A stretch of 64,000 nucleotides of DNA from Paenibacillus sp. Soil766 (GCF_001428105.1 NZ_LMSJ01000054.1:1-64000); one strand, 5' to 3'; shown: positions 27,501-37,723, counted from the stretch's first letter. Translations and numbers: made by a program. The notes: generated by a model from the sequence alone, not told the origin.

Positions 27501-30133
27501 ACTGGACGAGCAACGAACATGGTGGCGTATTGTTTGGCTTCCTTGTATGCGGCATTCAAGTATTTGGGATCTTTCGTTTCCTCGTAAAGCTCCAAGATCT
27601 CCATCCACAGCTTGCTATAATAGTAAATAAACTCATTTTTACTTACATTCACAGTTGCAGGCGTATCGATATTTTGAGCGATATAACTGTCGGCTGCATC
27701 CTTGGCTGCCTGCAAATACTGCGCATCACCTGTCATGCGATACATCATAAGGGGTTGAATGACAGGCCCCCGATCTTTCTGATCAGGATCTCGCACAAGG
27801 TACTCTTCCTGCCCCAGCGCCCCAATTCCTGCCGAAGTGCCCAGCATTTGATTGACAGCGGCGACACTTGAAACATCGAACGGCAAGGTTGCCATTTTCC
27901 ACAACGAGGGTACGCTGTATACGGGCTTTTGTGTCGGCGACCAACCAATACCATTACGTGATACCCCATACTGTATGGACGGCAACGCCCTCGTATCGTA
28001 AAGTTGGTCATCCCCAGTCAAATAATAAGCTCCCAGAAGAGCCGCATTCGATGTTGTTCTCACGCTATCCTCGTTCTCGATATCAATGAAGCCCTTGGCT
28101 CGGCTCCACCACCCGCTGGGAGACGGAACATAATTAACAGAGTCGTCACCCTCAGGCTCTATTTTGAGCAGATCAATCATATTGAACATCGCGTCCGTCA
28201 GCGACTGGTCAGCGACATTTTCCCGGTATGCCGAATACTCGTATTCACTGCGCAGAATCTCCTCGTAGGCATCATACAGACTGCTTCGCTGAGCAATGAG
28301 CCCCATATGAAACTGATACGTGCTTTCCGCGGTCATCTGTGAATAAGTCCCTAGTTGAGGCGCATAAAGGATCGGCTGCACGCCCCCTTCATTGTTGACA
28401 AGACTCATGCCAAGCCGCTGCTGGGAGATGCCTCCCGTCGGTTCAAATTCGACCGGAAGCTCTTCAGATGGCACAAATACGCCATATGACAAAGGGTTCC
28501 CTGCTCCATCATTCTTCTCAATCAGACTCATCGGAGCGCTTAGCTCCCTCAAACTAGTTGATTCAACCGAACCTACCATTTTGGCATGCGCCCTGAAGCC
28601 ATTTAACACTTCATTGACGCCAGAGACGACCTCTGTTGTAAAAGATTGATAGCCAATAACATAATTACCATTCCGACGAGGTGTAAAATCGAAGGAAACA
28701 TCGGGTCTCTCCCCCGACATCGACCAATTTACTTGCAAATCATAATCGCTGCTATGCAAGGAATCCGTTAATATGGCAGTCTGGCTATCTGGAAAAGTAA
28801 CCCCGTCGAATGTAATCCAACGTTTATTCATCGTATCGTAGTAGTTGGTTCGACTTCCCGCATTTCCATCCAATAAGACCCATTGTTCTTCAAGTCTTTC
28901 TTCCACATTATTGATGGATACCCAGTTCCCCGTATCCGTGTCCTTGTAGAACAGATCGCGAACGATGGATTTGCCTCCATCCCAAGCCGCTTCATAGAAG
29001 GTCGCCTTATAGTTGGCATTTGCGATGCTGCCTTTCTCCGTATAACTGAGATTCGCCAATGTGCGGCTGCGCAGCGGAGGCAACGGTGGTGCTTGCTGCC
29101 GGATATTTCCTTCGAACTTGAGCGCGTCTGCCCGCGTAATGATATTTCCGGTCGTAGGTTGTGTTCGTGTCAGCCTGACAAACTCCGTATCATCACCACT
29201 GAAATAATAGGTCCCCAAATCAACCCAGCCGGCAGCCGGGCCTGATGAGGGTCTTAGATCCATAAACATGACATCCGTAATCCCATTATGCACAATTTCA
29301 ATTTTCACATTACTATCTGCTTTATCCGCCCAATCCAGCTTGTAGAACGATATTTTCGCCGTTCCTGCTTCCAATCGCGGATTCCATGTGATCGTTCTCC
29401 CCACAGCATCTGTATAGTTGGTACTAGAATTGTTGTACCCTTTCACTCCCGTACTTGTGCTCCAATAAGGAGCCGAGTATCCGTTATTCTTATTCTCCAC
29501 ATCGACGGTAACCACACCATCCGTTGTGATGCTTCCGTTATCAATAATGATCGTCTTATGAGGCTCTTTTTGCTGGATATTTCCTTCAAACTTAACCGCG
29601 TCTGCACGCGTGAGAATCGTGCTCGTACTGCTGGTAGACCGAGTCAATTTTACGTATTCTTCACCTATTCCGGAAAAATAGTATTCTCCCAAATCAACCC
29701 ATCCCACAGCCGCTCCGAATGAAGGTCTCAGATCGATAAATTGAACATCCGTCGTGCCATTATGAACAATTTCGATTTTCACATTACTATCTGCTTTATC
29801 CGCCCAATCCAGCTTGTAGAATGATATTCTCGCCGTACCTGCGTCTAATCGTGGATTCCACGATATGGTTCTGCCTGCTGTACTTGTATATTTGGAACTG
29901 GAATTATCATAGCCCTTCACCCCTGTACTTGTGGTCCAATTCGGAGCCGAGTATCCGTTGTTCACGTTATCCGCATCAGGGGTCACAACACCATCAATCG
30001 AGATGCTCCCGTCATCGATAATGATCGTTTTATACGGTAAGGTATCCGCACTAGCCGTTTCTTTTCCAAAAAAGCTTAGTGGTATTATCACCGTTATCAT
30101 CAAAACGATTAAGAACAGCTTCTTTATTATCAT
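24530..30133 (-). CDS. Giant secreted multidomain protein, putative new glycan-active enzyme
   Basis: A protein of about 1867 residues. A signal peptide (1-29, ending ETASA) leads to two near-identical golvesin/xanthan-lyase-type modules (about 36-350). Then come about 930 residues I cannot assign (355-1285). Within these, roughly 640-1010 is helical with repeated toroid-like pairs ([31 protein letters not shown]), between beta-rich flanks. After this come another golvesin-like module (1288-1428), a Big/invasin-like domain (1430-1520), a fourth golvesin-like module (1524-1666) and two chitinase-associated repeats with NMWWG and YENG motifs (1675-1867). Beta-rich segments flanking a helical toroid recall polysaccharide lyases and several glycosidase families. 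It sits after the FAD/SGNH operon and has the same upstream control element. The ATG at 30133 is 11 bases after GGGGAGG; a TTG at 30172 after AAAGGAGG is an alternative. Confidence 0.75.
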   Translation of the reverse strand: MIIKKLFLIVLMITVIIPLSFFGKETASADTLPYKTIIIDDGSISIDGVVTPDADNVNNGYSAPNWTTSTGVKGYDNSSSKYTSTAGRTISWNPRLDAGTARISFYKLDWADKADSNVKIEIVHNGTTDVQFIDLRPSFGAAVGWVDLGEYYFSGIGEEYVKLTRSTSSTSTILTRADAVKFEGNIQQKEPHKTIIIDNGSITTDGVVTVDVENKNNGYSAPYWSTSTGVKGYNNSSTNYTDAVGRTITWNPRLEAGTAKISFYKLDWADKADSNVKIEIVHNGITDVMFMDLRPSSGPAAGWVDLGTYYFSGDDTEFVRLTRTQPTTGNIITRADALKFEGNIRQQAPPLPPLRSRTLANLSYTEKGSIANANYKATFYEAAWDGGKSIVRDLFYKDTDTGNWVSINNVEERLEEQWVLLDGNAGSRTNYYDTMNKRWITFDGVTFPDSQTAILTDSLHSSDYDLQVNWSMSGERPDVSFDFTPRRNGNYVIGYQSFTTEVVSGVNEVLNGFRAHAKMVGSVESTSLRELSAPMSLIEKNDGAGNPLSYGVFVPSEELPVEFEPTGGISQQRLGMSLVNNEGGVQPILYAPQLGTYSQMTAESTYQFHMGLIAQRSSLYDAYEEILRSEYEYSAYRENVADQSLTDAMFNMIDLLKIEPEGDDSVNYVPSPSGWWSRAKGFIDIENEDSVRTTSNAALLGAYYLTGDDQLYDTRALPSIQYGVSRNGIGWSPTQKPVYSVPSLWKMATLPFDVSSVAAVNQMLGTSAGIGALGQEEYLVRDPDQKDRGPVIQPLMMYRMTGDAQYLQAAKDAADSYIAQNIDTPATVNVSKNEFIYYYSKLWMEILELYEETKDPKYLNAAYKEAKQYATMFVARPVPEGTVTIPQPETYNYAESFHWPESGKYAYPRSKLPEDVAGGVQADNWLVSPNGLTFEAGSTTGYYRMNAQEAPFMLRLSLYTGDKLLQDIAHNAVIGRYSNYPGYYYKGFAVSQLQPDFPKEGPSGATSIYYHHMPAQLGQTMDYLISEQSLKSNGNITFPSVFETNFLWFKYHLYGNKPGQFYGNSNVWLWMPKGIIETNHPQLNWITGESGNKFYISLSNESTVEVQTPIELNAQMIGFNPAQDYNVTIIRDNGTPEQAVMHDGIIQATVSSKGITALIVEGMDIDVPLHQVRTADTSDASYFFDVHSPIDAVKGMLIVKPDETSYDAYVQAKTTKPATIHYSLDGGATYTTVPDTIYPMEWSIRVNDLSQTFTYYVESDGKQTRKRTLYLPDHVAVTPVQPEWHDGSTIIVDNTEAVTEGIWIRDTTANDYYYDNYVYAKSTAGTATSTIAWRPELPETVTYSVYYKLPQITATSENWATNASFTVYYSGGSETVTVDETTANGTWVFLGAYPFAAGDSGYVELTNKANKSRVVADAMMWVDPNRTLQLESVAIKSDRNELQMTQEAQLNVTGHLDNGLIADLTQANVQYFVDRTDLATVDSSGLLTLQNLDGVTDHIEVWASVTMDGVTLTTPHLTIAIRDLTVIVDSTNTAGLYTTEGSWSQSNLAGYKIGVKSRYSTVQGSSATWKAQFPEGRYTVSIYKIVHTTANDNHVKVEVKHQSVTDVTYIDATVGSSGWVNLGTFDFTGDGSEYVRLVRETPTTVDPPTLPADMIYTRADAVKFERQSFSSALLANKAPAKPILSNNNVVATGLQDGNYEITMNMWWGDNGSLYKLYENGQLIQTNLLTDASPAAQTSIVPIQGKPNGTYVYTCELSNVYGTTSCDPHTVTVVDANPGKPVLSSDNWDQDGNYTITANMWWGTNAVAYRLYENGELIDTQALSSHTPSAQSAITQISGKAPGNYQYRGEFINGSGTTVSDVLQIIVK

Positions 30134-30157
30134 ATTACTCACATCCTCCCCATACAT

Positions 30158-30172
30158 TGTTTGCGCTTTCAA
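30158..30172 (-). promoter_or_regulatory. cre-like site in the leader of the giant protein gene
   Basis: On the minus strand TTGAAAGCGCAAACA matches the CcpA operator consensus WTGNAANCGNWNNCW at all fixed positions. It lies 25 bp before the favoured start and well downstream of the -10 box, where CcpA would block elongation. It coincides with the alternative TTG start, so part of it could be coding. Confidence 0.5.
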
Positions 30173-30253
30173 AACATCATTTCCTCCTTTGTTAATCTGA
30201 TCGCAAAGAAGCAATAGCCTTATTCGTCTGGCTAATTCCCCTCCGTCTTATGT

Positions 30254-30317
30254 ATCATAGCATCTCACACGACCCCGAAATTTCTTTGATTTCTAGAATT
30301 TCTTATAAGATTTTAAG
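30254..30317 (-). promoter_or_regulatory. Promoter with conserved 40-bp element (copy 2)
   Basis: The element at 30278-30317 is 37/40 identical to one at 41354-41393. On the minus strand it holds three AGAAAT repeats exactly 9 bp apart. A TATGAT -10 box (30254-30259) follows 18 bp later, and no -35 box is evident, as expected for an activator-dependent promoter. It drives the giant secreted protein gene. The adjacent AraC-type response regulator (34361-35980) is the obvious candidate activator. Confidence 0.6.
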
Positions 30318-30756
30318 TGAAAAAACTTTCTACCGAAGTACTCCGAAGAGAAGCGACCGCATTCTAAATGCTATTGTTATCACCAATTTAGCAAGATGTG
30401 GCAGTCCCTTACCTCCTCCATCGAAAGGGAACTAGGATGTCCTAATTGTGGATAAATAGGCGAAATCATCATCGAAGGGGAACTACAATGCCCTATTCTG
30501 CCGAAAACCGCGATAAATTACGAAATTCGGCCAATTAGCGCATCTACGTTCCCTTTAGACTCAATTTCAGCTGACATCAGCCAAATAAGACATCTAGGAT
30601 CCCACTGGGCAAAAAAGAAAAATAAACAGCTACACCGTCCTCTTAAACATATCAAAATGTTTATGAAGACATATAGCCGCCTTATCACATGAAACACATA
30701 CATTCTTTATTTTCACAAAAGCTTCTATAGTCGCAACCAACATATCCCCATCCTCT
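30318..30756. other. Intergenic region with degenerate AACT-rich repeat material
   Basis: About 440 bases with no convincing gene. The stretch 30415-30600 contains loosely repeated blocks such as GGGAACTAGGATGTCCTAATT and GGGGAACTACAATGCCCTATT. These resemble in style the dispersed intergenic repeat at 41439 and 56971-57056. A 61-codon minus-strand frame at 30518 lacks support. Confidence 0.4.
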
Positions 30757-30805
30757 AAAAACTACATGGTGCCTGACTGCTCAACAGCAGTCAGGCACCA
30801 TGTAG
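30757..30805 (-). terminator. Strong terminator of the importer/TCS/FAD/SGNH operon
   Basis: A near-perfect palindrome of about 20 bp per arm (CTACATGGTGCCTGACTGCT and complement) with a four-base loop is followed by TTTTTAG on the minus strand. It lies 23 bp past the SGNH stop and separates that operon from the separately promoted giant gene. Confidence 0.9.
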
Positions 30806-30827
30806 CTCTTCCAAAAGGACAGATCCC

Positions 30828-32042
30828 TTACACTGGCGGCTGCACCACCAACAACTTCCCAAGCTGGATCACCGTTTGATTGTACCATTCCGGATGCTCC
30901 CGAACATGCTCCCTGCTTCGCTCATTGCCGGCGGCCTCAAACGCAGCCGCTTTGTCTGTCTTCTCGGTATCGATTTCGAAACGAACCGTATGGCTTCCAT
31001 TCGGAAGCTCCGGCAAGAATACAAACTGATTACGATTATGATCGTTATAGAGTGTGAATCGGTCGACAAGGAACGGTTCCCCGCCATCTACTGTCACTTT
31101 CAATCTGCCGGAATCAGGTCCTCCGATATCGAACAGCCCGATGTGCGTGCCTTCGAATTGGACCGTGAAAGATTCACCAGGATCGACTGCTCGCCATAGT
31201 CCGGGGAACAACCAATTATAATCACGCGCCAACGCAAAATCATCAGGAGTCACGTAAGACCATCCTGCAGATAACTGGGCATAGCCTTCCAGCGGCCGCA
31301 TAGCGGCGTACTCCCACGGATTGGCCGGAACCAGCGTGTCCTCAGGCAGGTTATGTTCCAGACTCTCCGATCTAAGTTCACGAATCTGCTCCAATGACCG
31401 AGTAATCGTATCCGTATAAATCTGATGCCCTTCCGGAATGATCGGATGGATCGAATCATGCGTAAACACAATAGCCCCGGGAATCGACTTGTCTGCCCCT
31501 AAACTCCCTGAGGTAAATATAAGCTTACCCTCCGTCACCAATTGACTGACCGCTACGCCCAGATGAATCGAAGGTATACCATAATAGTCGGCGACTTCCT
31601 CTTGCATAAGCGCTCCCTTCTGGTATTCCCCAGCTTGAAATCCTGCCACATCCCGCTCCTTCAGCGTATAAACGAACAGAATGTCGGTAAACCGACTCTG
31701 CTTGCGGATTTGACGGACGATTCCTTCGATCCGCGCCTTGGACTCAGGTACTCCGCCATCGTTACCGACAAACTCAACAAACACGAGATCAGGCTGATGG
31801 CGCAGCACATCCGTCTCCAACCGGGCGCAGCCCAGATCGGATCCCGTACCGTCAATCCCAGCATTCACGGTGCGGATATCCGCCTTGGGGTATTGCCCCT
31901 GCAGCCAATCCGCCGTCATCACCCTGTATCCCTGAGAACGCGTATTACTGCCGCCAAAATAGACGATGGTCACGTCTTCCCCATTTTCCAATTTCTGAAT
32001 GACATTAGGTAACCCTCTTCGAGGGAATAATTCCTGCATCAT
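30828..32042 (-). CDS. SGNH/GDSL-family hydrolase, probable carbohydrate esterase
   Basis: About 404 residues. The SGNH nucleophile Ser lies in VYFGGSNT near residue 32, the block with Gly/Asn appears as FVEFVGNDGG, and the catalytic Asp-His pair is in HDSIHP near residue 205. The last ~150 residues form a beta-rich accessory domain (FTVQFEGTHIGLFDIGG...). No signal peptide is present, so it would act inside the cell, most likely removing acetyl or other acyl groups from imported sugars. The start at ATG 32042 follows AGGTGA and lies 14 bp after the oxidoreductase stop, in one operon. The acyl group and sugar are unknown. Confidence 0.85.
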   Translation of the reverse strand: MMQELFPRRGLPNVIQKLENGEDVTIVYFGGSNTRSQGYRVMTADWLQGQYPKADIRTVNAGIDGTGSDLGCARLETDVLRHQPDLVFVEFVGNDGGVPESKARIEGIVRQIRKQSRFTDILFVYTLKERDVAGFQAGEYQKGALMQEEVADYYGIPSIHLGVAVSQLVTEGKLIFTSGSLGADKSIPGAIVFTHDSIHPIIPEGHQIYTDTITRSLEQIRELRSESLEHNLPEDTLVPANPWEYAAMRPLEGYAQLSAGWSYVTPDDFALARDYNWLFPGLWRAVDPGESFTVQFEGTHIGLFDIGGPDSGRLKVTVDGGEPFLVDRFTLYNDHNRNQFVFLPELPNGSHTVRFEIDTEKTDKAAAFEAAGNERSREHVREHPEWYNQTVIQLGKLLVVQPPV

Positions 32043-32056
32043 GACTTCACCTGTCC

Positions 32057-34273
32057 TCACTTATCGCTAATAGGAGCGAACAATTTTATAGCAAACACTT
32101 CATGATAAGGCGAACCATACGTAGCGCAGAAATCAATCCGAATTCGGGTTACATGTTGCGCATCCACCTTATGTTTATTCAAGGTGAGATAATTCCCACG
32201 GATACTAATATTCTTCTCCGTTCCATCTTCGAAGGTCAAGGTCACATCATAATCTTGCATAAGGGGTTCAATCGGATCATCAAAATGCTCCAAATCCAGC
32301 TGTGAATTGAATACGAGATGAATTTCGTCCACATGTTTAGGACTTGCCAAACTGAGTTCCAACCACTCCTGTCCTTCCGTACGTTCGGAAATCCAACCGT
32401 TAGGCAGACCATAGGGTCTGGAGTAACCATTGACGACATTCTCGGGGTTATACATATTCTGCGCTGGCAGCACGTCCTTGAAGCAAATGCTCTTACCCAA
32501 TTTCTTCAACTTGGACGGCTCTTCCGGCCTATAATGGAAGCTAACCGCTCCTGTTATTTTCTCTTCATTACCGTGTACAGCAAGACTCTCCGTACCTTCC
32601 AGCACGATGTATATTTTATCATCCGCTGGCTTCACGCAACCCAAGTCCAGCGTGATCCAGTCGTCATGACCACCTGCAATTGCCAAGTTGTACTCTTTCA
32701 ACAGGCTAGTTGGAATGTAGTTTTCCTTCCGATCCCCGCCAAACAATTTCACATGCAGCGTTTCCGAATGCTCGGAACTGTTTTTAATTGAAATCTGTAC
32801 ACTTTCCGCTACGGCAGTCTGAATGGGCAGAACCAAACATACCCCTTGATCCAGCGGAATCGCTTCAGTTAGGTGTAGATTCTCATAACTGCGCTGAGAC
32901 GAGGCACTTACGCTTAACCCATCAGCGAAGTAAGGATCCAACTCTTCTTTAAGCCCTACAATCGTCTGCCCGTCTCGAAGCAGCAACGCCTGCAGCTCTC
33001 CCATATGAGCTCGGGCGATATCTGCGGGGTCTACTTCATATTTCAGGCATAGCGAAGCGGCCGTTCCAACTGCCTGCCCCATACAACCGCAGGTTGCCAT
33101 TACCCTTGTCGATCCGAAAGCAACATGCGTAGCGCTTATATTGCGACCAGCGAACATGAGGTTAGGTATATTTTGCGAGAATAAACTACGGAACGGAATA
33201 TTGTATAAACCCGGCACGAAATTCCAGGCTGTAGCTGGTCCCTCATCGTAGATACCCTTCGCAGCATGTAAATCCATATACCAACCACCGACGGATACAG
33301 CATCTTCGAAGTGCGGCTTCTCTATAAGATCATTCTGGGACAACATGTGATTCCCAATAAACCGCCTCGACTCCCGCTTGCCCGGAATTGGGCATACATA
33401 ATCCAAGATGAGATTGTCGACATCATCAAATTCACCGCTATTTTTGATATAATCCCATATCCCGTAAACCAATTTGCGCAGCTCCAATGCGATGTCTTCA
33501 TTATTGGTGATAATATCCATATGTCCGCCGTATTCCAGCCACCACAATCCGCCAAGTCCGTTGATTTTCCTAGGGAAAGCCCGATGGTTCAAGCCCTTCC
33601 TGATGCTATCGAAAAAGGGCAACTTCGTAATATCATACGCAAAGCCAGGCCTTTTGAACGGAACCGAATATTCTACATCGCGAGCTTGGAAAAGGATCGT
33701 GTCTCCCATGGTGTAATGGTCCGCCACTTCAGGAGCCAAGTTTTCGTTGTACTCATGCTTCGCTTCCCTCCCCCATCGAAAGTGCGCGCCTGCCTGAAAT
33801 CCAACAACCCCATCTCCAGAGCAATCGATGTAGGTTCGGCTTTCAAACCGAAATTTCCTTTCGGAAGCCAATTGAAGACCCTCCACCCATGCAATTCTGC
33901 CGTTCTCCATGCTCGTTTCATGCACACATGTATTCAGATAGAGAGCAATGTTAGGCTCCGCATAAACCATATCCAACAAGACCGTATCCGAAAGCGAAAG
34001 CATAAGCTTTTTGTTATATAGGGGATTATAATGAAAAATCTTCAACTTGAGCTCTTCCACTAACCCGCCTTCACGCGCATAATAGGATGGACTTTTGCCG
34101 AGATAAGCCGACCCGTTGATATGAACCCTAACCTCGCTGCTGGCATTGCCTCCAAGCACCGGTCGATCATTAATAAGTGACACTTGCAGCCCTTGACGAG
34201 CAGCAGCAATAGCAGCACATAGCCCAGCAATTCCTCCGCCTACGACGGTAACATCCGCTTTAATAAGCTCCAT
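32057..34273 (-). CDS. FAD-dependent oxidoreductase with C-terminal beta-sandwich
   Basis: About 738 residues. The N-terminus has the dinucleotide motif TVVGGGIAGLCAAIAAARQG, then a second FAD contact (RTYIDCSGDGVVGFQAG) and late FAD motif FAGRNISATHVA with TCGCMGQAVGTAA, the pattern of the FAD_oxidored group found in glycan loci. The last ~180 residues resemble a discoidin-like sandwich (NVVNGYSRPYGLPNGWISE, then WLELSLASPKHVDEIHLVF). The protein lacks a signal peptide. The reaction is unknown; sugar oxidation or oxidoreductive glycoside cleavage is possible. Start ATG 34273 follows GGAGG by eight bases. It is cotranscribed with the SGNH hydrolase. Confidence 0.85.
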   Translation of the reverse strand: MELIKADVTVVGGGIAGLCAAIAAARQGLQVSLINDRPVLGGNASSEVRVHINGSAYLGKSPSYYAREGGLVEELKLKIFHYNPLYNKKLMLSLSDTVLLDMVYAEPNIALYLNTCVHETSMENGRIAWVEGLQLASERKFRFESRTYIDCSGDGVVGFQAGAHFRWGREAKHEYNENLAPEVADHYTMGDTILFQARDVEYSVPFKRPGFAYDITKLPFFDSIRKGLNHRAFPRKINGLGGLWWLEYGGHMDIITNNEDIALELRKLVYGIWDYIKNSGEFDDVDNLILDYVCPIPGKRESRRFIGNHMLSQNDLIEKPHFEDAVSVGGWYMDLHAAKGIYDEGPATAWNFVPGLYNIPFRSLFSQNIPNLMFAGRNISATHVAFGSTRVMATCGCMGQAVGTAASLCLKYEVDPADIARAHMGELQALLLRDGQTIVGLKEELDPYFADGLSVSASSQRSYENLHLTEAIPLDQGVCLVLPIQTAVAESVQISIKNSSEHSETLHVKLFGGDRKENYIPTSLLKEYNLAIAGGHDDWITLDLGCVKPADDKIYIVLEGTESLAVHGNEEKITGAVSFHYRPEEPSKLKKLGKSICFKDVLPAQNMYNPENVVNGYSRPYGLPNGWISERTEGQEWLELSLASPKHVDEIHLVFNSQLDLEHFDDPIEPLMQDYDVTLTFEDGTEKNISIRGNYLTLNKHKVDAQHVTRIRIDFCATYGSPYHEVFAIKLFAPISDK

Positions 34274-34360
34274 TGTAATAACCTCCATGATAAGATACAT
34301 CTATCATGGTAGTCCTTTTGCACACCGTTTATTTACATGATTTCAAGAAAAAATCATATT

Positions 34361-35980
34361 TTATTTAGATTCATACCTTGTCATTTTTATCCGATATTGC
34401 TTAGGTGTATCACCCGTATATTCTTTGAACAGTTTGCAAAAATACCCTTCATTTACAATGCCTACTTCCTCGCACAATTCTAAAATAGAATAATCCTGAG
34501 CATTTAGCAGTTCGAGCGCCAATTGGATTTTTTTACGATTGATGTAGCTAATCACGCCTTCATTCATTGTTTTCTTAAATAGACTGCTGAAATACGATGG
34601 CGCTAAGTTCACATCCTCAGCAATCGCCTCCAAGGTTAAACGTTGTCTCAGATTCTTCTCTATAAAACGCATGGCTCCCATGATTTCTGCCCGATGTAAA
34701 AGTTGGCCAGCGTGTACATATTCGAATGTGAAATCGCTAATATAGGTTAGCTGCTCCCGAAATGTCATAAATTCGATGGGAAACTCGGCTATTTCCGTGG
34801 TCGACGTGTTCCCTGATTTAAATTTCATAACAATGTCTCTGTACAAATCTCGAAGCATAGGCGCCATGATGGACTTATGAATTTTATGATCCGTAACAAA
34901 TTGGTTTATATCCCCAATTTCTTTCTCCAGTTCTTCCTTGGAAACCTGTCTCTGCACCCATACCAGAAAACCAGCCAATTTCTGCTGAATTTCCTCTCTT
35001 CTGTTATTCCGGTAATGGAACCGATGCGCGGGTGTTTTGACTACTTTCTCCCCATGATAATAGAAATCCTCACTCACATTGTGAGCTTCCGTGTAAGCCT
35101 GTTTGATGGATTCCCAACCTCGATGCGGACCGCCGAAAGCGACAGATACGCGTTGATTCAAATACTGCTGCAAATGGGTAACAATCTGACTCCCCAATGC
35201 CTGACAGGCATATTCGGTATCCATATCGCTGCGATTATTTTCCCAGGATAGGAAGCCAATAAAACGATTATCAGATAGATCCGTAGCTACCCCCCTGCCA
35301 CAATTCATCACCGTTTCTTCAATGACATTCGTAATTGCATATTTCAAGATGTTTTGGTCAACCGCTGAATATTCATTGCGAAAATTTTCATACAGATTCA
35401 TCTCTACAATAAAGCAGCAGTAGTTGGCTTGAAAGAACTGAGACTCCATGCGATTGGTGAAATTCGATACTCGATGAGGGGGTATTTCGCCTCTGATCAG
35501 CTCGTTGAAAAATTGCTTACGAACTCTATATTTATTTTCAAGTACGGATATGTTTAATAATTGAAACTCTTCTTCTTTTTTCTTAACCTCATCCAGAATT
35601 CCGGCTGCCCGAACCAAAGCTCGACTCAAATCAGCTTCATTCAACGGAACTTTAACAATGTATTCCAAGACGTTGGCATGAATTGCTCGCTGTGCATATT
35701 CAAAAGTCGAATAGGCGGTCAAAAGAATGAATTGGGTATGCGGCAGCTCCAGCTTTAACTGCTCAATCATGGCGATCCCATCCATTCGCGGCATAACGAT
35801 ATCGGAGATGACGATGTCCGGTTTTAGCTTCAAAATCTCCTCTATCCCCTTCTGCCCGTTATTCGCCTTTCCCACTAAATGGAAGCGTCTTTCTTTATGG
35901 GAGAGCTCGCTAAAAAATAGTTCCAAGCGTTGAATGATTAAGTCTTCATCGTCAACAATGAAGCAAGTGTAGTCTCTCAC
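34361..35980 (-). CDS. AraC-type response regulator (YesN-like)
   Basis: A 539-residue regulator. Residues 1-125 are a receiver domain with phosphoacceptor Asp60 in VISDIVMPRMDG and acidic pocket IVDDED. A long middle region follows, and the final ~100 residues are an AraC DNA-binding domain (APSYFSSLFKKTMNEGVISY, EEVGIVNEGYFCKLFKEYTG). It is phosphorylated by the histidine kinase encoded 3 bp upstream. Translation starts at GTG 35980. It probably activates both 40-bp elements at 30278 and 41354, which flank its own locus. Systems of this class typically respond to the glycan imported by the neighbouring transporter. Confidence 0.93.
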   Translation of the reverse strand: MRDYTCFIVDDEDLIIQRLELFFSELSHKERRFHLVGKANNGQKGIEEILKLKPDIVISDIVMPRMDGIAMIEQLKLELPHTQFILLTAYSTFEYAQRAIHANVLEYIVKVPLNEADLSRALVRAAGILDEVKKKEEEFQLLNISVLENKYRVRKQFFNELIRGEIPPHRVSNFTNRMESQFFQANYCCFIVEMNLYENFRNEYSAVDQNILKYAITNVIEETVMNCGRGVATDLSDNRFIGFLSWENNRSDMDTEYACQALGSQIVTHLQQYLNQRVSVAFGGPHRGWESIKQAYTEAHNVSEDFYYHGEKVVKTPAHRFHYRNNRREEIQQKLAGFLVWVQRQVSKEELEKEIGDINQFVTDHKIHKSIMAPMLRDLYRDIVMKFKSGNTSTTEIAEFPIEFMTFREQLTYISDFTFEYVHAGQLLHRAEIMGAMRFIEKNLRQRLTLEAIAEDVNLAPSYFSSLFKKTMNEGVISYINRKKIQLALELLNAQDYSILELCEEVGIVNEGYFCKLFKEYTGDTPKQYRIKMTRYESK

Positions 35981-35983
35981 TTT

Positions 35984-37723
35984 TCATGCATCTCCTTTAA
36001 ACGAACCTACCGGGAATACGGCGCGGACACAGGTTATTTCCTGAGGTGTGCTTATAATTTGGAGCCCGAACTGCTCCCCGTAGTGTAGTCTTATTCGACC
36101 ATGAATATTATTTAACCCGATTCTTTTTCTTTTTACTTCCAGATCACTCGGGTCTGCGATTAAAATATGCGGGATGCGATCCGCTGGAATTCCTTCGCCT
36201 TGGTCAATGACTTCGATCATGACATTGCTGCCATTCCTGTACGCATGAATCGTAATCGACCCTTCGATTCCACCTCCGCTATAGCCATGGAAGATACTAT
36301 TCTCCACAATAGGCTGCAGCAGCATTCGAAAAACCGGAAAATCCATCAAGCCCTCTTCAATATGCTCAATTAACTGGAAGTGCCTGTTATAACGAATGTT
36401 CTGTATTGCGATATAGTCTGATACATTGCTCAACTCCTGACGTAGTGAAACCTTCTCCGACGCGTCGGCGATCCCGTATTCCAATATGGAAATGAGAGAT
36501 CCGATCACCACATCTACTTTCTCTATTTGTCCAAGACGTATGACATTGCTTATAGATCCAAGCGTATTATATAGAAAATGAGGGTTTATTTGCGATTGCA
36601 GCACTTGGATTTCCAGTTTCCGCTCCAGTTCATTATGAAGTTCTCCTCGCCGAATCAGCTCCACGATTTGCTGAAGCATACGGTCGAATGCTAGAGAAAG
36701 GTCACCGAATTCATCGTTTCGCTTAATCGTAACTGTTGTTGTCAGATCGCCTTGCTCTACCCGCTTCATTTTAGTTTTGAGCGCATAGAGCGGATTCCTT
36801 ATATATTTGGCAATAAAAAAGGAAATAAACAAACTTAAGAGCAGGCCTGCAACTAGCAGTCCGAGATAATAGTTTTCCAATCTGGACAACGCAGCTTCCA
36901 TACGAGATTCATCATTGATCGAGATGAGGAACCAATTAAATTTCTCCGTCGGTTTTTTCAAAATAGAAACCGGGATGCCATCTTTTGTATGCAATTGAAG
37001 GCTTGTGCCTGTCGTATCCAAAATTTGTTCTGCCGATGTTTCCCCGATGGAAAAAGTGTGATCTTGAATACTTAGGGGTCCTCTATTTTCCGAAAACCCA
37101 GCAATAATTTTACCCGATGTGGTCATCAAAGCTAGATTCATTTGTTCTTTTTTATTAATCTTAAACAAGGTTTCTTCAATCGCATTTAGATCCAAATCAA
37201 CGGCAATGGCCATTGGAGTCGGAGCGCCGTTCAGATATCGCACCATCGTAACGGTCCAGCCGGAGTACTTCGATTTATAAGGATCACTGACAAATGTTGT
37301 CCGTCTGTTCTTGTCGGCCGCATCAAATAAAGGTTTTCTGTCAGATAACGGTTCATCGAAAATTCGCGTAGTCGTACTTCCGCCTAAAATGGATAAATCA
37401 CGATTGATCAAGTAAATGTTACTCACGTAATTACTGTTGAGTTCATAGAGCTCTCTTAGTTGCTTTTTAATGACTTCCGTATTGGTAAGGTTTGCTTTCA
37501 CCGATGTTTCGACCGAGAACAAGATCGTCTGAAAGGAGGAAAAATTAACCGTTAAATACTGGTCAACTTTGTCTAAGATTTGGTTTGTGTAATAAATGTC
37601 GTTCGTTCTGATTTCCTTCTGAACATAGCGATAGGACAATTGACTTATCAAGATGATGCAGCTTAATACAAATGCAAACACAATCATAAATAGTTTTATA
37701 GGCAAGCTGATTCTTCTTCGCAT
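35984..37723 (-). CDS. Sensor histidine kinase (YesM-like)
   Basis: A 579-residue membrane kinase: one helix at about 10-30, an extracellular sensor, a second helix near 290-310, a HAMP linker (IRNPLYALKTKMKRVEQGDL), then the His_kinase box QINPHFLYNTLGSISNVIR with the phosphorylated His near residue 380. The ATPase domain follows, with N box (VENSIFHGY) and G box (DQGEGIPADR). It senses an external signal and phosphorylates the adjacent response regulator. An AAAGGAAG sequence precedes the ATG. It is transcribed together with the importer, 89 bp after the binding protein. Confidence 0.93.
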   Translation of the reverse strand: MRRRISLPIKLFMIVFAFVLSCIILISQLSYRYVQKEIRTNDIYYTNQILDKVDQYLTVNFSSFQTILFSVETSVKANLTNTEVIKKQLRELYELNSNYVSNIYLINRDLSILGGSTTTRIFDEPLSDRKPLFDAADKNRRTTFVSDPYKSKYSGWTVTMVRYLNGAPTPMAIAVDLDLNAIEETLFKINKKEQMNLALMTTSGKIIAGFSENRGPLSIQDHTFSIGETSAEQILDTTGTSLQLHTKDGIPVSILKKPTEKFNWFLISINDESRMEAALSRLENYYLGLLVAGLLLSLFISFFIAKYIRNPLYALKTKMKRVEQGDLTTTVTIKRNDEFGDLSLAFDRMLQQIVELIRRGELHNELERKLEIQVLQSQINPHFLYNTLGSISNVIRLGQIEKVDVVIGSLISILEYGIADASEKVSLRQELSNVSDYIAIQNIRYNRHFQLIEHIEEGLMDFPVFRMLLQPIVENSIFHGYSGGGIEGSITIHAYRNGSNVMIEVIDQGEGIPADRIPHILIADPSDLEVKRKRIGLNNIHGRIRLHYGEQFGLQIISTPQEITCVRAVFPVGSFKGDA

